37,647 bases of DNA from an uncultured Succinivibrio sp. (lineage in GTDB: Bacteria; Pseudomonadota; Gammaproteobacteria; Enterobacterales; Succinivibrionaceae): assembly GCA_900770725.1 (NCBI GenBank), contig CAAGLL010000073.1, positions 1-37,647 of the forward strand, read 5' to 3'. This document shows positions 7,887 to 16,355 of the stretch, piece by piece (within the stretch, counting starts at the first letter, position 1; each line of letters starts with the position of its first letter). The position numbers and the translations under genes are program-made. Under the pieces are notes generated by a model. It was not told the origin of the DNA, made no database searches, and was given only the letters and a program-made list of their open reading frames with translations.

Positions 7887-9050
7887 TCAGTCGCACCACT
7901 CCTTTGGCGCCATCTTGCAGGCAAGCTCCTTGTAGGCGCCTGACTTCACGAGATCCTGCGGCACGCCGTCCCCGGTGCCGTAGAGCTCGGAGAGCGCCCC
8001 GCAGCCTGCCGCGGAGCCAAGGCCGCAGGCCTTGGCAAAGGACGAGGCGGCCTCCTGCATCGAGCGGGAGACGCCCTCGCCTTTTGAGTAGGAGACGGCG
8101 AGGTTGTAGCAGCCCTCCGCGATCGAGAGCCTGCAGGCCTTGCGGTAGAGCGAGGCCGCGGCTACCTTGTCCTGCTCCACCCCGTCGCCCTCGTCGTACT
8201 TGACGCCGAGGCTGTGGCAGCCGCGGCCGTCGCCCAGGCGGCAGCTCTCGTTGTAAAGCCCGACCGCCTGCGCCTTGTCAGCCTTGACGCCATCGCCCGA
8301 GTCGAGCATCTGGCCCAGGTTGTAGCAGCCTTGGGCGCTGCCGCCCTTGCAGGCCTTGGCGTAGAGATCCGATGCCTTCTGCTTGTCCTGCCTGAAGCCG
8401 CGGCCCTCGTCGTAGCGCCCTCCCAGCGCAAGGCATGCCTCTGCCTGATCCATCGAGCAGGCCTTCTCAAAGAGGGCCGCGGACTTCCTCTCCGCAGCAG
8501 GAGACGACTTGTCGGCGTCCAGGAGCCTGCCCAGGCCAAAGCAGCCGTCGGCGCTGCCCTCGTCGCAGGCGCGCTTGTAGAGCGCGGCGGCCTCCTTCAT
8601 GCCCTTGGCCCCCGAGCGCTCGGTAAGCACGCCCAGGTTGTAGCAGCCATCGGGCACCTTGAGCTCGCAGGCGCGCTTGTAGAGCTCGCCTGCGCGCACG
8701 GGATCGGGATCCATGCCTTCGCCGTTCTCGCACATGAGCGCAAGATCGTAGCAGCCGGCCCCTTCGCCTGCCGAGCAGGCCTTGGCATAGAGCTTGGCAG
8801 CCTGTGCGTCGTCGGGGGGCACGCCCACTCCGTCGTCAAGCAGGTGCGCAAGCCTCATGCAGGACTCCATCGATCCCAGGTCGCATCCTGTCATGAAGTA
8901 GCCTGCGGCCTTGGCCGTGCCGCCTGCGGCATCGCCTGAGGCAAGGCACTCCTCGGGGCTTGTGCATGGCAGTCCCCGGACTGGTTCTGCCAAGGCCGCA
9001 AGCGGCAAGAGGAGGATGAGTGAGAGCGGTAAGGCTGCGCAGCGCTTCAT
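7887..9050 (-). CDS. Exported cysteine-paired Sel1-repeat protein (Hcp-like), copy 1
   Basis: A 387-residue protein with a signal peptide (MKRCAALPLSLILLLPLAALA) and then nine or ten Sel1-like helical repeats of about 36 residues. Typical units read KACSAGEGAGCYDLALMCEN and CYNLGQMLDSGDGVKAD. Each repeat carries a Cys pair about 8 residues apart, as in the Helicobacter Hcp proteins, where disulfides lock each helix pair; this suggests periplasmic or secreted location. Sel1 solenoids generally bind other proteins or cell-wall fragments; no ligand can be inferred. Its AAGGAG ribosome site lies in the 19-base gap after the TIGR04076-like gene, so the two are probably co-transcribed. Confidence 0.9.
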   Translation of the reverse strand: MKRCAALPLSLILLLPLAALAEPVRGLPCTSPEECLASGDAAGGTAKAAGYFMTGCDLGSMESCMRLAHLLDDGVGVPPDDAQAAKLYAKACSAGEGAGCYDLALMCENGEGMDPDPVRAGELYKRACELKVPDGCYNLGVLTERSGAKGMKEAAALYKRACDEGSADGCFGLGRLLDADKSSPAAERKSAALFEKACSMDQAEACLALGGRYDEGRGFRQDKQKASDLYAKACKGGSAQGCYNLGQMLDSGDGVKADKAQAVGLYNESCRLGDGRGCHSLGVKYDEGDGVEQDKVAAASLYRKACRLSIAEGCYNLAVSYSKGEGVSRSMQEAASSFAKACGLGSAAGCGALSELYGTGDGVPQDLVKSGAYKELACKMAPKEWCD

Positions 9051-9069
9051 ATTGGGGATGCTCCTTTGG

Positions 9070-9498
9070 TCAGACCTGTTTTGATGGGATGTCGAGGCGC
9101 TCTATCTTGAAGATCACGGGCCTGGTGCCGTCGTTGCAGCAGGCGATCATGACGCGGTCGTCGCGCGTCCAGCCGTGCATGATGCTCCCGCCCTGCAGAG
9201 CCGTGTAGATGTAGCGGCTGATGGCGTCCCACGCCTCGGCGCAAAACGGCACGCCCTCGGATCCGCAGTGCATGGTGCCCGGTGACTCAAGGCAGCCCTC
9301 GTCGTGCGTCCCGTCCTTGACGCGGGTGCCGGCCCCGCAGTGCCAGTAGTCGTCGCGCTTTTCGTTGCGCTCGAAGATGAACTCGTCGCCCACGTAGTAG
9401 CATGGGCACTTGCCGCTCTCGGGGACCTCGAGGTACTGCTTTTGAAGCTCCGGGAAGAGCTTCTTGTCGATGACCGTGACCTTGACGCGGTGCTCCAT
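9070..9498 (-). CDS. TIGR04076-family protein
   Basis: A 142-residue soluble protein. It shows the family pattern: a basic start (VKVTVIDKKLFPELQKQYL), GKCPCYYVGDEFIF, PFCAEAWDAISRYIYTALQG, then IACCNDGTRPVIFKIERL close to the C-terminus. The conserved cysteines (CPC, CAEAW, ACC) hint at metal or redox chemistry, but the family has no established function that I know. The ATG at 9498 is preceded by AAGGAAA. It heads a two-gene unit with the Sel1 protein downstream. A TGCGGCATTACCGCA palindrome lies about 85 bases upstream of its start. Confidence 0.8.
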   Translation of the reverse strand: MEHRVKVTVIDKKLFPELQKQYLEVPESGKCPCYYVGDEFIFERNEKRDDYWHCGAGTRVKDGTHDEGCLESPGTMHCGSEGVPFCAEAWDAISRYIYTALQGGSIMHGWTRDDRVMIACCNDGTRPVIFKIERLDIPSKQV

Positions 9499-9743
9499 GA
9501 CTTGATTTCCTTATGCTGGTTTGAAATCCATGCCGATGTGGATTATTCTTTCTATGAAAGCGCTCCCCTATGCATGCGGTAATGCCGCAATCTGTTCGTA
9601 ACATCTTCAGTTTAGTGGATAAACCCGCGATTTCTGCATCACGGGGGCGCTTCCATCGCCTTGTCCGCTTGGTAGAAAGACGCTTTTTGCCTGAGAGCCT
9701 GCCCAAGGCAGCAGCTTCATCTCTGCTCGCGCCGCTAAGCGGC

Positions 9744-10475
9744 CTACTGCTCCTGTCCTTCCTGAACCTGGCCCTTGGCGTCCTCCCCCTCATCGGCATC
9801 CGGATCGGGCTCTTCCGCCTTCCCTGATTCTGCCTGCTTGAGCCTCTTCGCCTTCTCAAGATACATCGAGGCCAGGGGGAAATTCTGCTTTACGGCCTCG
9901 CCGTCGCGGTACATCTCGCCTAAGTACTGGCAGCCGATGGAGGCTCCGAGATCGCAGCCCTTCATGAAGAGCCGCGCGGCCCTGGGCAGATCCTCTTCAA
10001 GGCCCTCCCCTCCGTTGTAGTACATGGCGCCTAGGTTGGCGCAGCCTAACCCGTTTTCAAGCTCGCAGGCCTTTGCATAGAAGGCCGAGGCCGTTACCTG
10101 ATCCACGATCGTGCCTTCGCCGCTGCCGTACATCGAGCCTAAGTTGGTGCAGCCTGCCGCCTCCTTGAGATCGCAGGCCTTGCGGTAGGACTCCAAGGCC
10201 TTCCCCGCCTGGCCTTGCGCGCCTTGCAAGACCGCGAGGTTGAAGCAGGAGGAGCCGTTCTTGAGCTTGCAGCCCTTCTTGTAAAACTCCCCGGCCTTGG
10301 CAGGATCTTTTTGAACGCCAACTCCGGCGTCATAGTCGTAGCCTGCCGAGAAGCAGGCCTCAGCGCTGCCTGCGCTGCAGGCAAGCGCCAGCGCGGTGAC
10401 CGACTCGGCCAAAGCGCACTGCCCTAGGGACGCTCCCGCGCAGAGCGCGAAAGCGATGATCGATGGTGCCTTCAT
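9744..10475 (-). CDS. Exported Sel1-repeat protein, copy 2
   Basis: A 243-residue protein with a signal peptide (MKAPSIIAFALCAGASLGQ...ALA) and five cysteine-paired Sel1 repeats, for example KKGCKLKNGSSCFNLAVLQG and KACDLKEAAGCTNLGSMYGS. The last 30 residues are an acidic, low-complexity tail (EEPDPDADEGEDAKGQ) not seen in copy 1. The ribosome site AAGGAG lies 8 bases before the ATG. A hairpin separates it from copy 3 upstream. Probably periplasmic; partner unknown. Confidence 0.88.
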   Translation of the reverse strand: MKAPSIIAFALCAGASLGQCALAESVTALALACSAGSAEACFSAGYDYDAGVGVQKDPAKAGEFYKKGCKLKNGSSCFNLAVLQGAQGQAGKALESYRKACDLKEAAGCTNLGSMYGSGEGTIVDQVTASAFYAKACELENGLGCANLGAMYYNGGEGLEEDLPRAARLFMKGCDLGASIGCQYLGEMYRDGEAVKQNFPLASMYLEKAKRLKQAESGKAEEPDPDADEGEDAKGQVQEGQEQ

Positions 10476-10517
10476 GCCCTCTCTCCTTATTGTTTGATCC
10501 TTCTAATGCTCAAAGCG

Positions 10518-10545
10518 GCGCGGCAGGCCTGAAGCCCTGCCGCGC
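10518..10545 (-). terminator. Hairpin between Sel1 copies 3 and 2
   Basis: Arms GCGCGGCAGG / CCTGCCGCGC form a perfect 10-bp stem. On the minus strand it follows the stop of copy 3 by about 40 bases and is followed by GCTTTG. It may be a weak terminator or processing site between the two Sel1 genes. Confidence 0.5.
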
Positions 10546-10586
10546 TTGCAAAGAAAGCCCTGCCCGATCCCTTGGGGTATCCGCAC

Positions 10587-11702
10587 TCACCCCCCGCAGG
10601 CGCGCTTGAAGCCAAGCTCGCAGCCTTTCGCCTGAAGATCCCTGGCGGCGTTCTCATCCTTGTCCGCGCCGCGCCCCGAGGCGAGCATGGCGGCGGCAGC
10701 GGCGCAGCCTGGGCCGTAGCCTGCCTCGCAGGACTGCTTGTAGAGCACAAGCGCTCCGGTCTCATCAGGATCTCCTGAGGCGATCCCGCGTGCGGTGAGC
10801 ATCGCCAGGCGGTAGCAGGCCTCGCCGTCCTTGAGCGAGCAGGCCTTGGCATAGGGCGCGGCCGCGGCCTTGAGGCCGTCCTGCGTGCCGCCTTTTGCAA
10901 GGGCGCGGGCAGCCTTGATGCAGGATCCCCCATCGCCTGCCTCGCAGCCCTTGGCATAGAGCTGCCCGGCCTTGGCGGCTCCGTCATCCCCTGAGGCTTC
11001 CTCAAGGGCGGCCGCCTCGCCGCATGCCGCGCCCTTGCCAAGCTCGCAGGCCTTGGACAAAAGCCCGGACGCAGCAGCAGCGTCGCCTGCGTCCTTCCTG
11101 ATGAGGGCTAGGCTGTAGCAGCCCTCGGCGTCATCGAGGCCGCAGGCCTTCTCAAAAAATCCCGGGGCGGCGGCCTTGGCAGCGTCATCGCCATCGAGGC
11201 TTTGCTGACCTAGGCTCAGGCACGAGGGTGCGTCCTTGAGCTCGCATGCCTTTGCGAGCATCTGCCCGGCCTTGGCCTTGGCCTTGTCCTCGTCGCCGCC
11301 TTGGGCCTCAATGAGCGCCGCCGCGTCGCGGCAGGAGTCGGCGCTGCCCTTGTCGCAGGCTATGGAGTGCAGCCTGATGGCCTCGGCGTCGTCCTTCGCG
11401 ACCCCGTCGCCTGAGGCGTAGGCGGAGGCGACGCTGCGGCAGGCCTCGACCTCGCCTAGGTCGCAGGCCTTGGTCATGAGCTCGGCCGCCTTCGCCGGAT
11501 CGGCCTGGGTGCCGCTGCCGTCATGGAAGGCCGCCGCGGCCTTGAGGCACTGCCCGGCATCGCCCGCGTCGCACTTCTCCACGAGCGCGTCAAGCTCGTT
11601 CTGCACTTCCACCGAGTCTGGTGCGGCATCGTCCGCGAAGGCCGGGCATGAGGCTGCGAGCGCGGCTGCCATGACGGCCGCGAGGATCTTGATGGTTGGC
11701 AT
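10587..11702 (-). CDS. Exported Sel1-repeat protein, copy 3
   Basis: A 371-residue protein with a clear signal peptide (MPTIKILAAVMAAALAAS then CPAFA) and about nine Sel1-like repeats with paired cysteines, such as KACDLGEVEACRSVASAYAS and KACELGKGAACGEAAALEEA. The repeats are more degenerate and alanine/aspartate-rich than in copies 1 and 2. I start it at 11702, where CAGGAG lies 7 bases upstream; the frame continues upstream to 11840 but without a signal peptide at its head. Function unknown; the family suggests a periplasmic binding scaffold. Confidence 0.88.
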   Translation of the reverse strand: MPTIKILAAVMAAALAASCPAFADDAAPDSVEVQNELDALVEKCDAGDAGQCLKAAAAFHDGSGTQADPAKAAELMTKACDLGEVEACRSVASAYASGDGVAKDDAEAIRLHSIACDKGSADSCRDAAALIEAQGGDEDKAKAKAGQMLAKACELKDAPSCLSLGQQSLDGDDAAKAAAPGFFEKACGLDDAEGCYSLALIRKDAGDAAAASGLLSKACELGKGAACGEAAALEEASGDDGAAKAGQLYAKGCEAGDGGSCIKAARALAKGGTQDGLKAAAAPYAKACSLKDGEACYRLAMLTARGIASGDPDETGALVLYKQSCEAGYGPGCAAAAAMLASGRGADKDENAARDLQAKGCELGFKRACGG

Positions 11703-11898
11703 GATCTGCTCCTGAAAATGCTGAGCCCAGGCCCAATCGAGGGCCTGAGGCTTCGTGATCTGTCTTGCTTTTTGGAAATGATACCTGCGATGCCGCAGGC
11801 TTTCCTTGACGCGTGCGCAAGTTTGCTTGATGCGTCGCAAGGGATAAGGAATTTGCTCGCGCGATCGGAGCCATTTGCGAGGCGGCGCTTTCGGCCGT

Positions 11899-12045
11899 GG
11901 ATCTGGGACTGCTGCTCGAGGATCTGGGATTGGCAGTCGGTTCTAGTGGTCGCCGCGCTTTGGGATCTTGAGAACGGCGGTCGAGGTCGCGGGATTTGCG
12001 GTCGGCAAGGCGGGATCTGCGCTCGAGGGGCTTGGGAAAGCCGGT
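11899..12045. repeat. Degenerate 21-bp tandem repeats between Sel1 genes 4 and 3
   Basis: GGATCTGGGA recurs at 11899 and 11920, and GGGAT(T/C)TGCG at 11991 and 12012, each 21 bases apart. Units around 11962-12045 end in GCGGTC, GCGGTC, GCGCTC and CCGGTC at the same phase. On the minus strand one frame reads heptapeptides ERRSRLA, DRKSRDL, DRRSQDP. No start or ribosome site supports translation, so I list it as a repeat tract inside the 400-bp gap. Confidence 0.55.
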
Positions 12046-12100
12046 CGGGGCTTTCTGATCGCAGGAGCCTGCCGCAATGCTCCGGACTTGGCTTTCAGGC

Positions 12101-12766
12101 TCAGTTGCAGGCCTGGGGGTACCCAAGCTCGCAGGCGCGCCTCATCAGCTTTTGGCTCAGAGCAGGATCGGCCTTGATGCCGATCCCGGCCTGGTACATC
12201 ACGGCGAGGTTGTAGCAGGACGGGGCGAACTTGGCCGCGCAGGCCTTGCCGTAGTGCTCGGCGGCGGCATGGTAGTCCTGCTTCACGCCGTGTCCGTTGA
12301 AGTAGGCCGAGCCTAGCATGTTGCACGCCTCGCTCGTCCCGCTGCGGCAGCCCTTGTCAAAGAAGCCCGCGGCCTCCCTAATGGCATCGCCTCCCATGCG
12401 CGAGAGCATCATGCCCAGGCTGTAGCAGGCGTTGGCCACGCCCCCGTCGCAGGCGAGCTCGAAATAGGCGGCAGCCTGCTCGTCATCCTCCTGGACGGCG
12501 ATGCCGTCGTGGACTATCAGCGCCAGGCTGTAGCAGCTTGCGGCCGATCCGGCGCTGCAGCCCATCGAGTAGTACTCGTAGGCCCGCTCCTCGCTCCGCT
12601 CGACGCCATGCCCGGTCGAGTAGGCCTGTCAGAGCGTCAGGCAGTCGCCGCCGTTTCCCGAGGCGCAGCTTGCCTGCATGTGCTCAAGGGTGATGGCGGA
12701 TGCGGGCATTGAGCATGCCGTGCAGAGGATCGCTCCCGCGATGGAAAATACTGATGCCTTCATCAT
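12101..12766 (-). pseudogene. Exported Sel1-repeat protein, copy 4, interrupted by an in-frame TGA
   Basis: From an ATGATG at 12766, with a GGGGCGAGG ribosome site, the frame encodes a signal peptide (MMKASVFSIAGAILCTACSM, PASA) and the first Sel1 helix, ending in CLTL. A TGA then falls at 12631-12629. The same frame continues with QAYSTGHGVERSEERAYEYY and four more cysteine-paired Sel1 repeats to a TGA at 12101. At the interrupted position Sel1 repeats have glycine (CLTLG), so a single GGA-to-TGA change explains it. The downstream part is undamaged, which points to a recent nonsense mutation, a sequencing error or readthrough. Intact it would be 221 residues. Confidence 0.85.
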
Positions 12767-12925
12767 GCCTCGCCCCTTAGGGATCGTGGCGCCGTTGTGC
12801 GCCCAAACTTTGCAACCGTAGCATCAAGGCTGACCGAAAAAGGCGGACACACCGTCTTGGATGTCAAAAAAATCCTGTTTTTCCAATCTGTTGGAATTGC
12901 GCGGAAGGCGCTGCCTGGTCATCTC

Positions 12926-12960
12926 AAAAGCCCAAGGCGGCCTTTGGGGCCGCCTTGGGC
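12926..12960 (-). terminator. Intrinsic terminator of the 12985-14688 gene
   Basis: Arms GCCCAAGGCGGC / GCCGCCTTGGGC (12930-12941 and 12949-12960) give a perfect 12-bp stem with a 7-base loop. On the minus strand TTTT follows. It lies 25 bases after the stop of the transposase-like gene. Confidence 0.85.
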
Positions 12961-12984
12961 GCTGGTGCAAAGTTGTCTCGGGTT

Positions 12985-14688
12985 CTAAATGAGCCCCAGG
13001 CTCCTTAGCAGATCGGGATCCTGTGGCTCAAGCTCGCCTTCGGCGCTCCAGCGCCCGCCTTCGCGGGCGAACATGATGCGGTCGAGGGCCTCAATGGCAT
13101 CGCCTGCGCAGCACTTGCACTTCTCCTGCCACTTTTGCGTGCGCGCGTTGATGGCGCACTTGAGGGAGAGCGCCGCGAGGGCCGCTAAGAGCCTGCCCTG
13201 TGGCTGTTTCCCCAGGGGATCGCCTCCTGCCGCCATGGTGCCGCACATCGCCGCGTAGCTCTCCTCAAGCCTTGGCTTTTGCAGGTAGATCCTGAGGATC
13301 TCCTCGTCAGTGGCGTCAGCGCAGGTTGTAAAGAGCATCAGCCCTCCCGAGGGCAGGTATTCCTCATTGAAGGCTTCATTGTCCTGCTCCCACTCAAAGC
13401 CGCAACCGTTTTGGGCAAGGCGCACCTTGATGAGGGGGCTGAAGCTTGAGGCCCAGAAGTCAAATCCCTCATTTGGCACGCGCTTGCGCGTCTCAAGCCT
13501 CGCCGCAAGGCAGTCGCGGCGCTCTGTGAGCGCCATGAGCTTCTGGGTGTGGACGAGGAGGCTCTGGTACATCACGACGCAGCCCTTGAGATCCCCAAGC
13601 TCGAAATCGGCGCGGCATGAGCCGAACACCATGCCGTCGAGCAGGAAGCCCCTTGCGTACTCCTTGTTGCCGATCTTTGAGGCCCAGTCCATGAACATTC
13701 GATCGGCCTCTGGGACCGCGCCCCATCCTAGGCGGGAGATGATCCTTCGGTTCATGAGGTGGGCGCAGCAGGGCTTCCCGTCGCGCATGAGGCTGTCCGT
13801 CACGATGGTGAGGCTTTTGCGCGAGGCCTTGATGTCGCATTCGATGGCAAGGTCGAGGGCGTCGTCGAGATTCTTGGGATCAAGAAGCGATCCTTTCAGC
13901 GCGCAGATGGCGAGCGGGGCCGACCCGCCGCTTGCGCACAATAGCGCGGCGTCCTCCTGCACCGGGGAGCCCTGCCACGTCAGCGCGCCGGGCCATGGCG
14001 TCCTGCCGCCTTCGGGCGTCTCGAAGGACGCCAGATCGTAGAGCACCGGCTTTCCGATCCTGCCCAGGGCCTGCGCTAGGCTGCGGCTTAAGAGCATGCG
14101 GAAGCGCCCGTGAAGGCGCGATAGGAGATCCTTGATCCCCTTTGCCGAAACGAGGCTCGGGCCGGCAAAAGGCGCCCTCGCCCTTGAGAAGGCCCCAAGC
14201 CCCGCAAGCGAGGCGCGGGGGCCTGAGCAGAGGTAGGCCGCAAGCGCGAGGATCGCGCCCGCGGTCCCGTCCGGATCGTCGAAGGTCTCGCCAAAGGGGA
14301 TCTTGCCGCTGTCGCAGGGCAGCAGCGCCTTGGCGGCAAGCGCGAGGGCCGAGGCATGCTCGACGCCGTCGCCTGGGCCCTGGCCGCCGCGCGCACTGCC
14401 CCTTGCCGCCTCGTCGGCGGACTTCTTGCGGCCGGGCCCCTCGGCGATGGCCCACTTGGGCGGCATCTGGCCCATGATCCTGTAGTAGCCGTCGTTGGGG
14501 ATGAGCATGTCGGCGCCGCCGTCCGTGGCGACCACGCGGCCTATCATGTGGGCCGCCGGGTGGACGCTGCGGCCCCTGGAGTCGCGCCGGCGCTCCCCCT
14601 CGTAGGCGTAGAAGTACCTGACTCCGCCGCGCGGCTGGATGTAGCCGCTGATCTTTGGAAGTTCGACGCGGATGTTTGAGTAGATCAT
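12985..14688 (-). CDS. IS4/IS1634-type transposase homologue, triad apparently retained
   Basis: A 567-residue relative of DDE transposases. The N-terminus has the GGVRYFYAYEGERRRDSRGR pattern. Candidate catalytic residues are the Asp in VLYDLASFETP, the Asp in LTIVTDSLM and the first Glu of IYLQKPRLEESY. The middle is shortened and divergent, and the RCK-like DxG of active members reads TDS rather than ADRG. The start at 14688 has AAGGAG 5-6 bases upstream. A dedicated terminator follows at 12926. I see no terminal inverted repeats. It lies 90 bases after an ABC permease on the same strand and could be read from that transcript. It is a mobile-element gene or a derived protein. Confidence 0.6.
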   Translation of the reverse strand: MIYSNIRVELPKISGYIQPRGGVRYFYAYEGERRRDSRGRSVHPAAHMIGRVVATDGGADMLIPNDGYYRIMGQMPPKWAIAEGPGRKKSADEAARGSARGGQGPGDGVEHASALALAAKALLPCDSGKIPFGETFDDPDGTAGAILALAAYLCSGPRASLAGLGAFSRARAPFAGPSLVSAKGIKDLLSRLHGRFRMLLSRSLAQALGRIGKPVLYDLASFETPEGGRTPWPGALTWQGSPVQEDAALLCASGGSAPLAICALKGSLLDPKNLDDALDLAIECDIKASRKSLTIVTDSLMRDGKPCCAHLMNRRIISRLGWGAVPEADRMFMDWASKIGNKEYARGFLLDGMVFGSCRADFELGDLKGCVVMYQSLLVHTQKLMALTERRDCLAARLETRKRVPNEGFDFWASSFSPLIKVRLAQNGCGFEWEQDNEAFNEEYLPSGGLMLFTTCADATDEEILRIYLQKPRLEESYAAMCGTMAAGGDPLGKQPQGRLLAALAALSLKCAINARTQKWQEKCKCCAGDAIEALDRIMFAREGGRWSAEGELEPQDPDLLRSLGLI

Positions 14689-14778
14689 GATTGCTCCTTG
14701 AGGCAGGGAAAAACGCCGCACCCATTGTAGGCGCAGAAGCGGGCCTGGGCGCTCAAGACGCCGCCTGGCAGCGGCAGG

Positions 14779-15558
14779 TCAATGCGCTGCCTGCCGCCGC
14801 GCCCACGGGCAGAGCAGCCACTCGGCCGCTCCCAGCAGCGCGTAGAGCGACACCCCGAGCGCGCACAGGGCGATGATCCCGGTGAACATGGCCTCGGTGT
14901 CCCCGACTCCCCACGCATCCATGATGAGGCAGCCCAGGCCCTCGTTCGTCGCGAAGCTCTCTGCCATGAAGAGCACCGCGGTCGCGGTGCCGCTTGCGAC
15001 CCTGAGCGAGGTGAGGAACGAGGGCAGCGCCGCGGGCAGGTAGACGTGCCGCATGAGCGCCATCGGGCCCGCGCCCATCTGCCTTGCCGCCTTGGCGTAG
15101 GAGGGATCGAGGCCCTTGGCCGTGGAGCGGACGATGACGAGGATCTGGTAGCCGGTGGCCAGCGCTATGAGCAGCGCCCTTGAGGCGTCTCCCATCCCGA
15201 GCATCACGAAGAACACCGGCAGGAAGACGATCTTCGGGATCGGGTAGGTCATGAAGACCGCCGGGGCGAGCAGGCGGTCGAGCCTCCTCGACTGCCCGAG
15301 CGCAAGGCCCAGCGGGAAGGCTACAGCCGAGGCGCAGGCGATCCCCAATGCAAGGCGCTTCACGCTCGCCAGCGCGTGGCCCCAGAACTCCCGCCCCTGC
15401 ATCTGCTCCCATAGGAGCTTGAACGATTCTACTGGCGGCGGCAGCACCGCAGATCCTGCGGCGAAGCTCAGCGCCTGCCAGATGAGCACGAGGACTATTG
15501 CGGTCACAACATGGCGCAGCAGGAGCGAGGCGGTGCGCGGGATCTTGCGTGAGGACAT
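14779..15558 (-). CDS. ABC transporter permease (NitT/TauT type)
   Basis: A 259-residue inner-membrane permease of the SsuC/TauC kind with about six helices. The EAA loop that docks the ATPase is visible as YAKAARQMGAGPMALMRHVY, followed by LPAALPSFLTSLRVASG. Its ATG overlaps the TGA of the ATPase gene (TGATG), indicating translational coupling. With the ATPase and substrate-binding protein it forms a complete importer. Systems of this class carry nitrate, taurine, alkanesulfonates, thiamine precursors and more; the substrate cannot be assigned here. Confidence 0.9.
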   Translation of the reverse strand: MSSRKIPRTASLLLRHVVTAIVLVLIWQALSFAAGSAVLPPPVESFKLLWEQMQGREFWGHALASVKRLALGIACASAVAFPLGLALGQSRRLDRLLAPAVFMTYPIPKIVFLPVFFVMLGMGDASRALLIALATGYQILVIVRSTAKGLDPSYAKAARQMGAGPMALMRHVYLPAALPSFLTSLRVASGTATAVLFMAESFATNEGLGCLIMDAWGVGDTEAMFTGIIALCALGVSLYALLGAAEWLLCPWARRQAAH

Positions 15559-16355
15559 CAGATGCTCCCCTGCGCGGCATCGCGCTCATCGTGCGTGCTG
15601 CAAAGCGCCTTGCGCAGCATGGATTGAGCCTCGAAGGCTTCCTTGCCCGAGCGTGACGCCGCGGCCTTCTCAGGATCGGCCTCGAACGCAGGGTTCTTGA
15701 AGATCCCGCCCACGCGCGAGGGATCCGGCAGGAGCAGCAGGACTTTCTCTCCTAGGTAGACGGCCTCGTTGATGTCGTGCGTCACGAAGACCAGCGTGCA
15801 GCCGAGCAGCGCGCAGAGGCGCTTGACCTCATCCTGCATGCGCTCGCGCAGCATCAGGTCGAGCGCCGAGAAGGGCTCGTCCATGAAGAGCGCCCCGGGC
15901 CTTGCGATGAGCGCGCGTCCCAGCGCCAGGCGCTGGCGCTGCCCGCCTGAGAGCTCGTGGGGATAAGCGCGCGCGTATTGCGAGAGCCCCAGGGTGGCTA
16001 GCATCTCCTGCGCCCTCTCACGCGCTTTAGCCTTTGGGATCCCTGAAAGCTCAAGCGGCAGCATGAGGTTCTGGAGGGCGCGCTTCCAAGGCAGCAGGGC
16101 CAGCGACTGCCAGACCATGCCCTTCACCGGCTCGCCGCCCTCCCAGGCGATCGAGCCTGAGAGAGGCTTCTCAAGCCCCGCGAGGGCCGAGAGCAGCGTG
16201 GTCTTGCCGCAGCCTGACTGGCCGATGATCGCAAGCGATCCCCCTGCCCTCACGCGAAGAGAGACATGCGAGATCACGCTCCTCGCGCCCCAACCGGCGC
16301 AAAGATCCTGGACTACGAGCGCAGATCCTGTTGATGCCTTGGTTGCGGACATCAT
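15558..16355 (-). CDS. ABC transporter ATP-binding protein (NitT/TauT type)
   Basis: A 265-residue ATPase with Walker A GQSGCGKTT, Q-loop VWQSLALLPW, signature LSGGQRQRLALGRAL, Walker B LFMDEPFSALD and switch VTHD. It powers the adjacent permease from the cytoplasmic face. The ATGATG start overlaps the stop of the substrate-binding gene (16354-16352), and its own stop overlaps the permease start. The C-terminal 50 residues (AFEADPEKAAASRSGKEAFE) extend beyond the core, as is common in this group. Confidence 0.93.
   Translation of the reverse strand: MMSATKASTGSALVVQDLCAGWGARSVISHVSLRVRAGGSLAIIGQSGCGKTTLLSALAGLEKPLSGSIAWEGGEPVKGMVWQSLALLPWKRALQNLMLPLELSGIPKAKARERAQEMLATLGLSQYARAYPHELSGGQRQRLALGRALIARPGALFMDEPFSALDLMLRERMQDEVKRLCALLGCTLVFVTHDINEAVYLGEKVLLLLPDPSRVGGIFKNPAFEADPEKAAASRSGKEAFEAQSMLRKALCSTHDERDAAQGSI

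Noticed and set aside
11590..12126. 178-codon open minus frame with Arg/Ser repeats
   Set aside because: It overlaps the ends of two Sel1 genes in another frame and has no start site; only the repeat tract is kept.
12629..12631. Recoding of TGA as glycine or selenocysteine
   Set aside because: Many genes here end in TGA, no selenocysteine hairpin is evident, and the position needs Gly in a Sel1 repeat; a point mutation is simpler.
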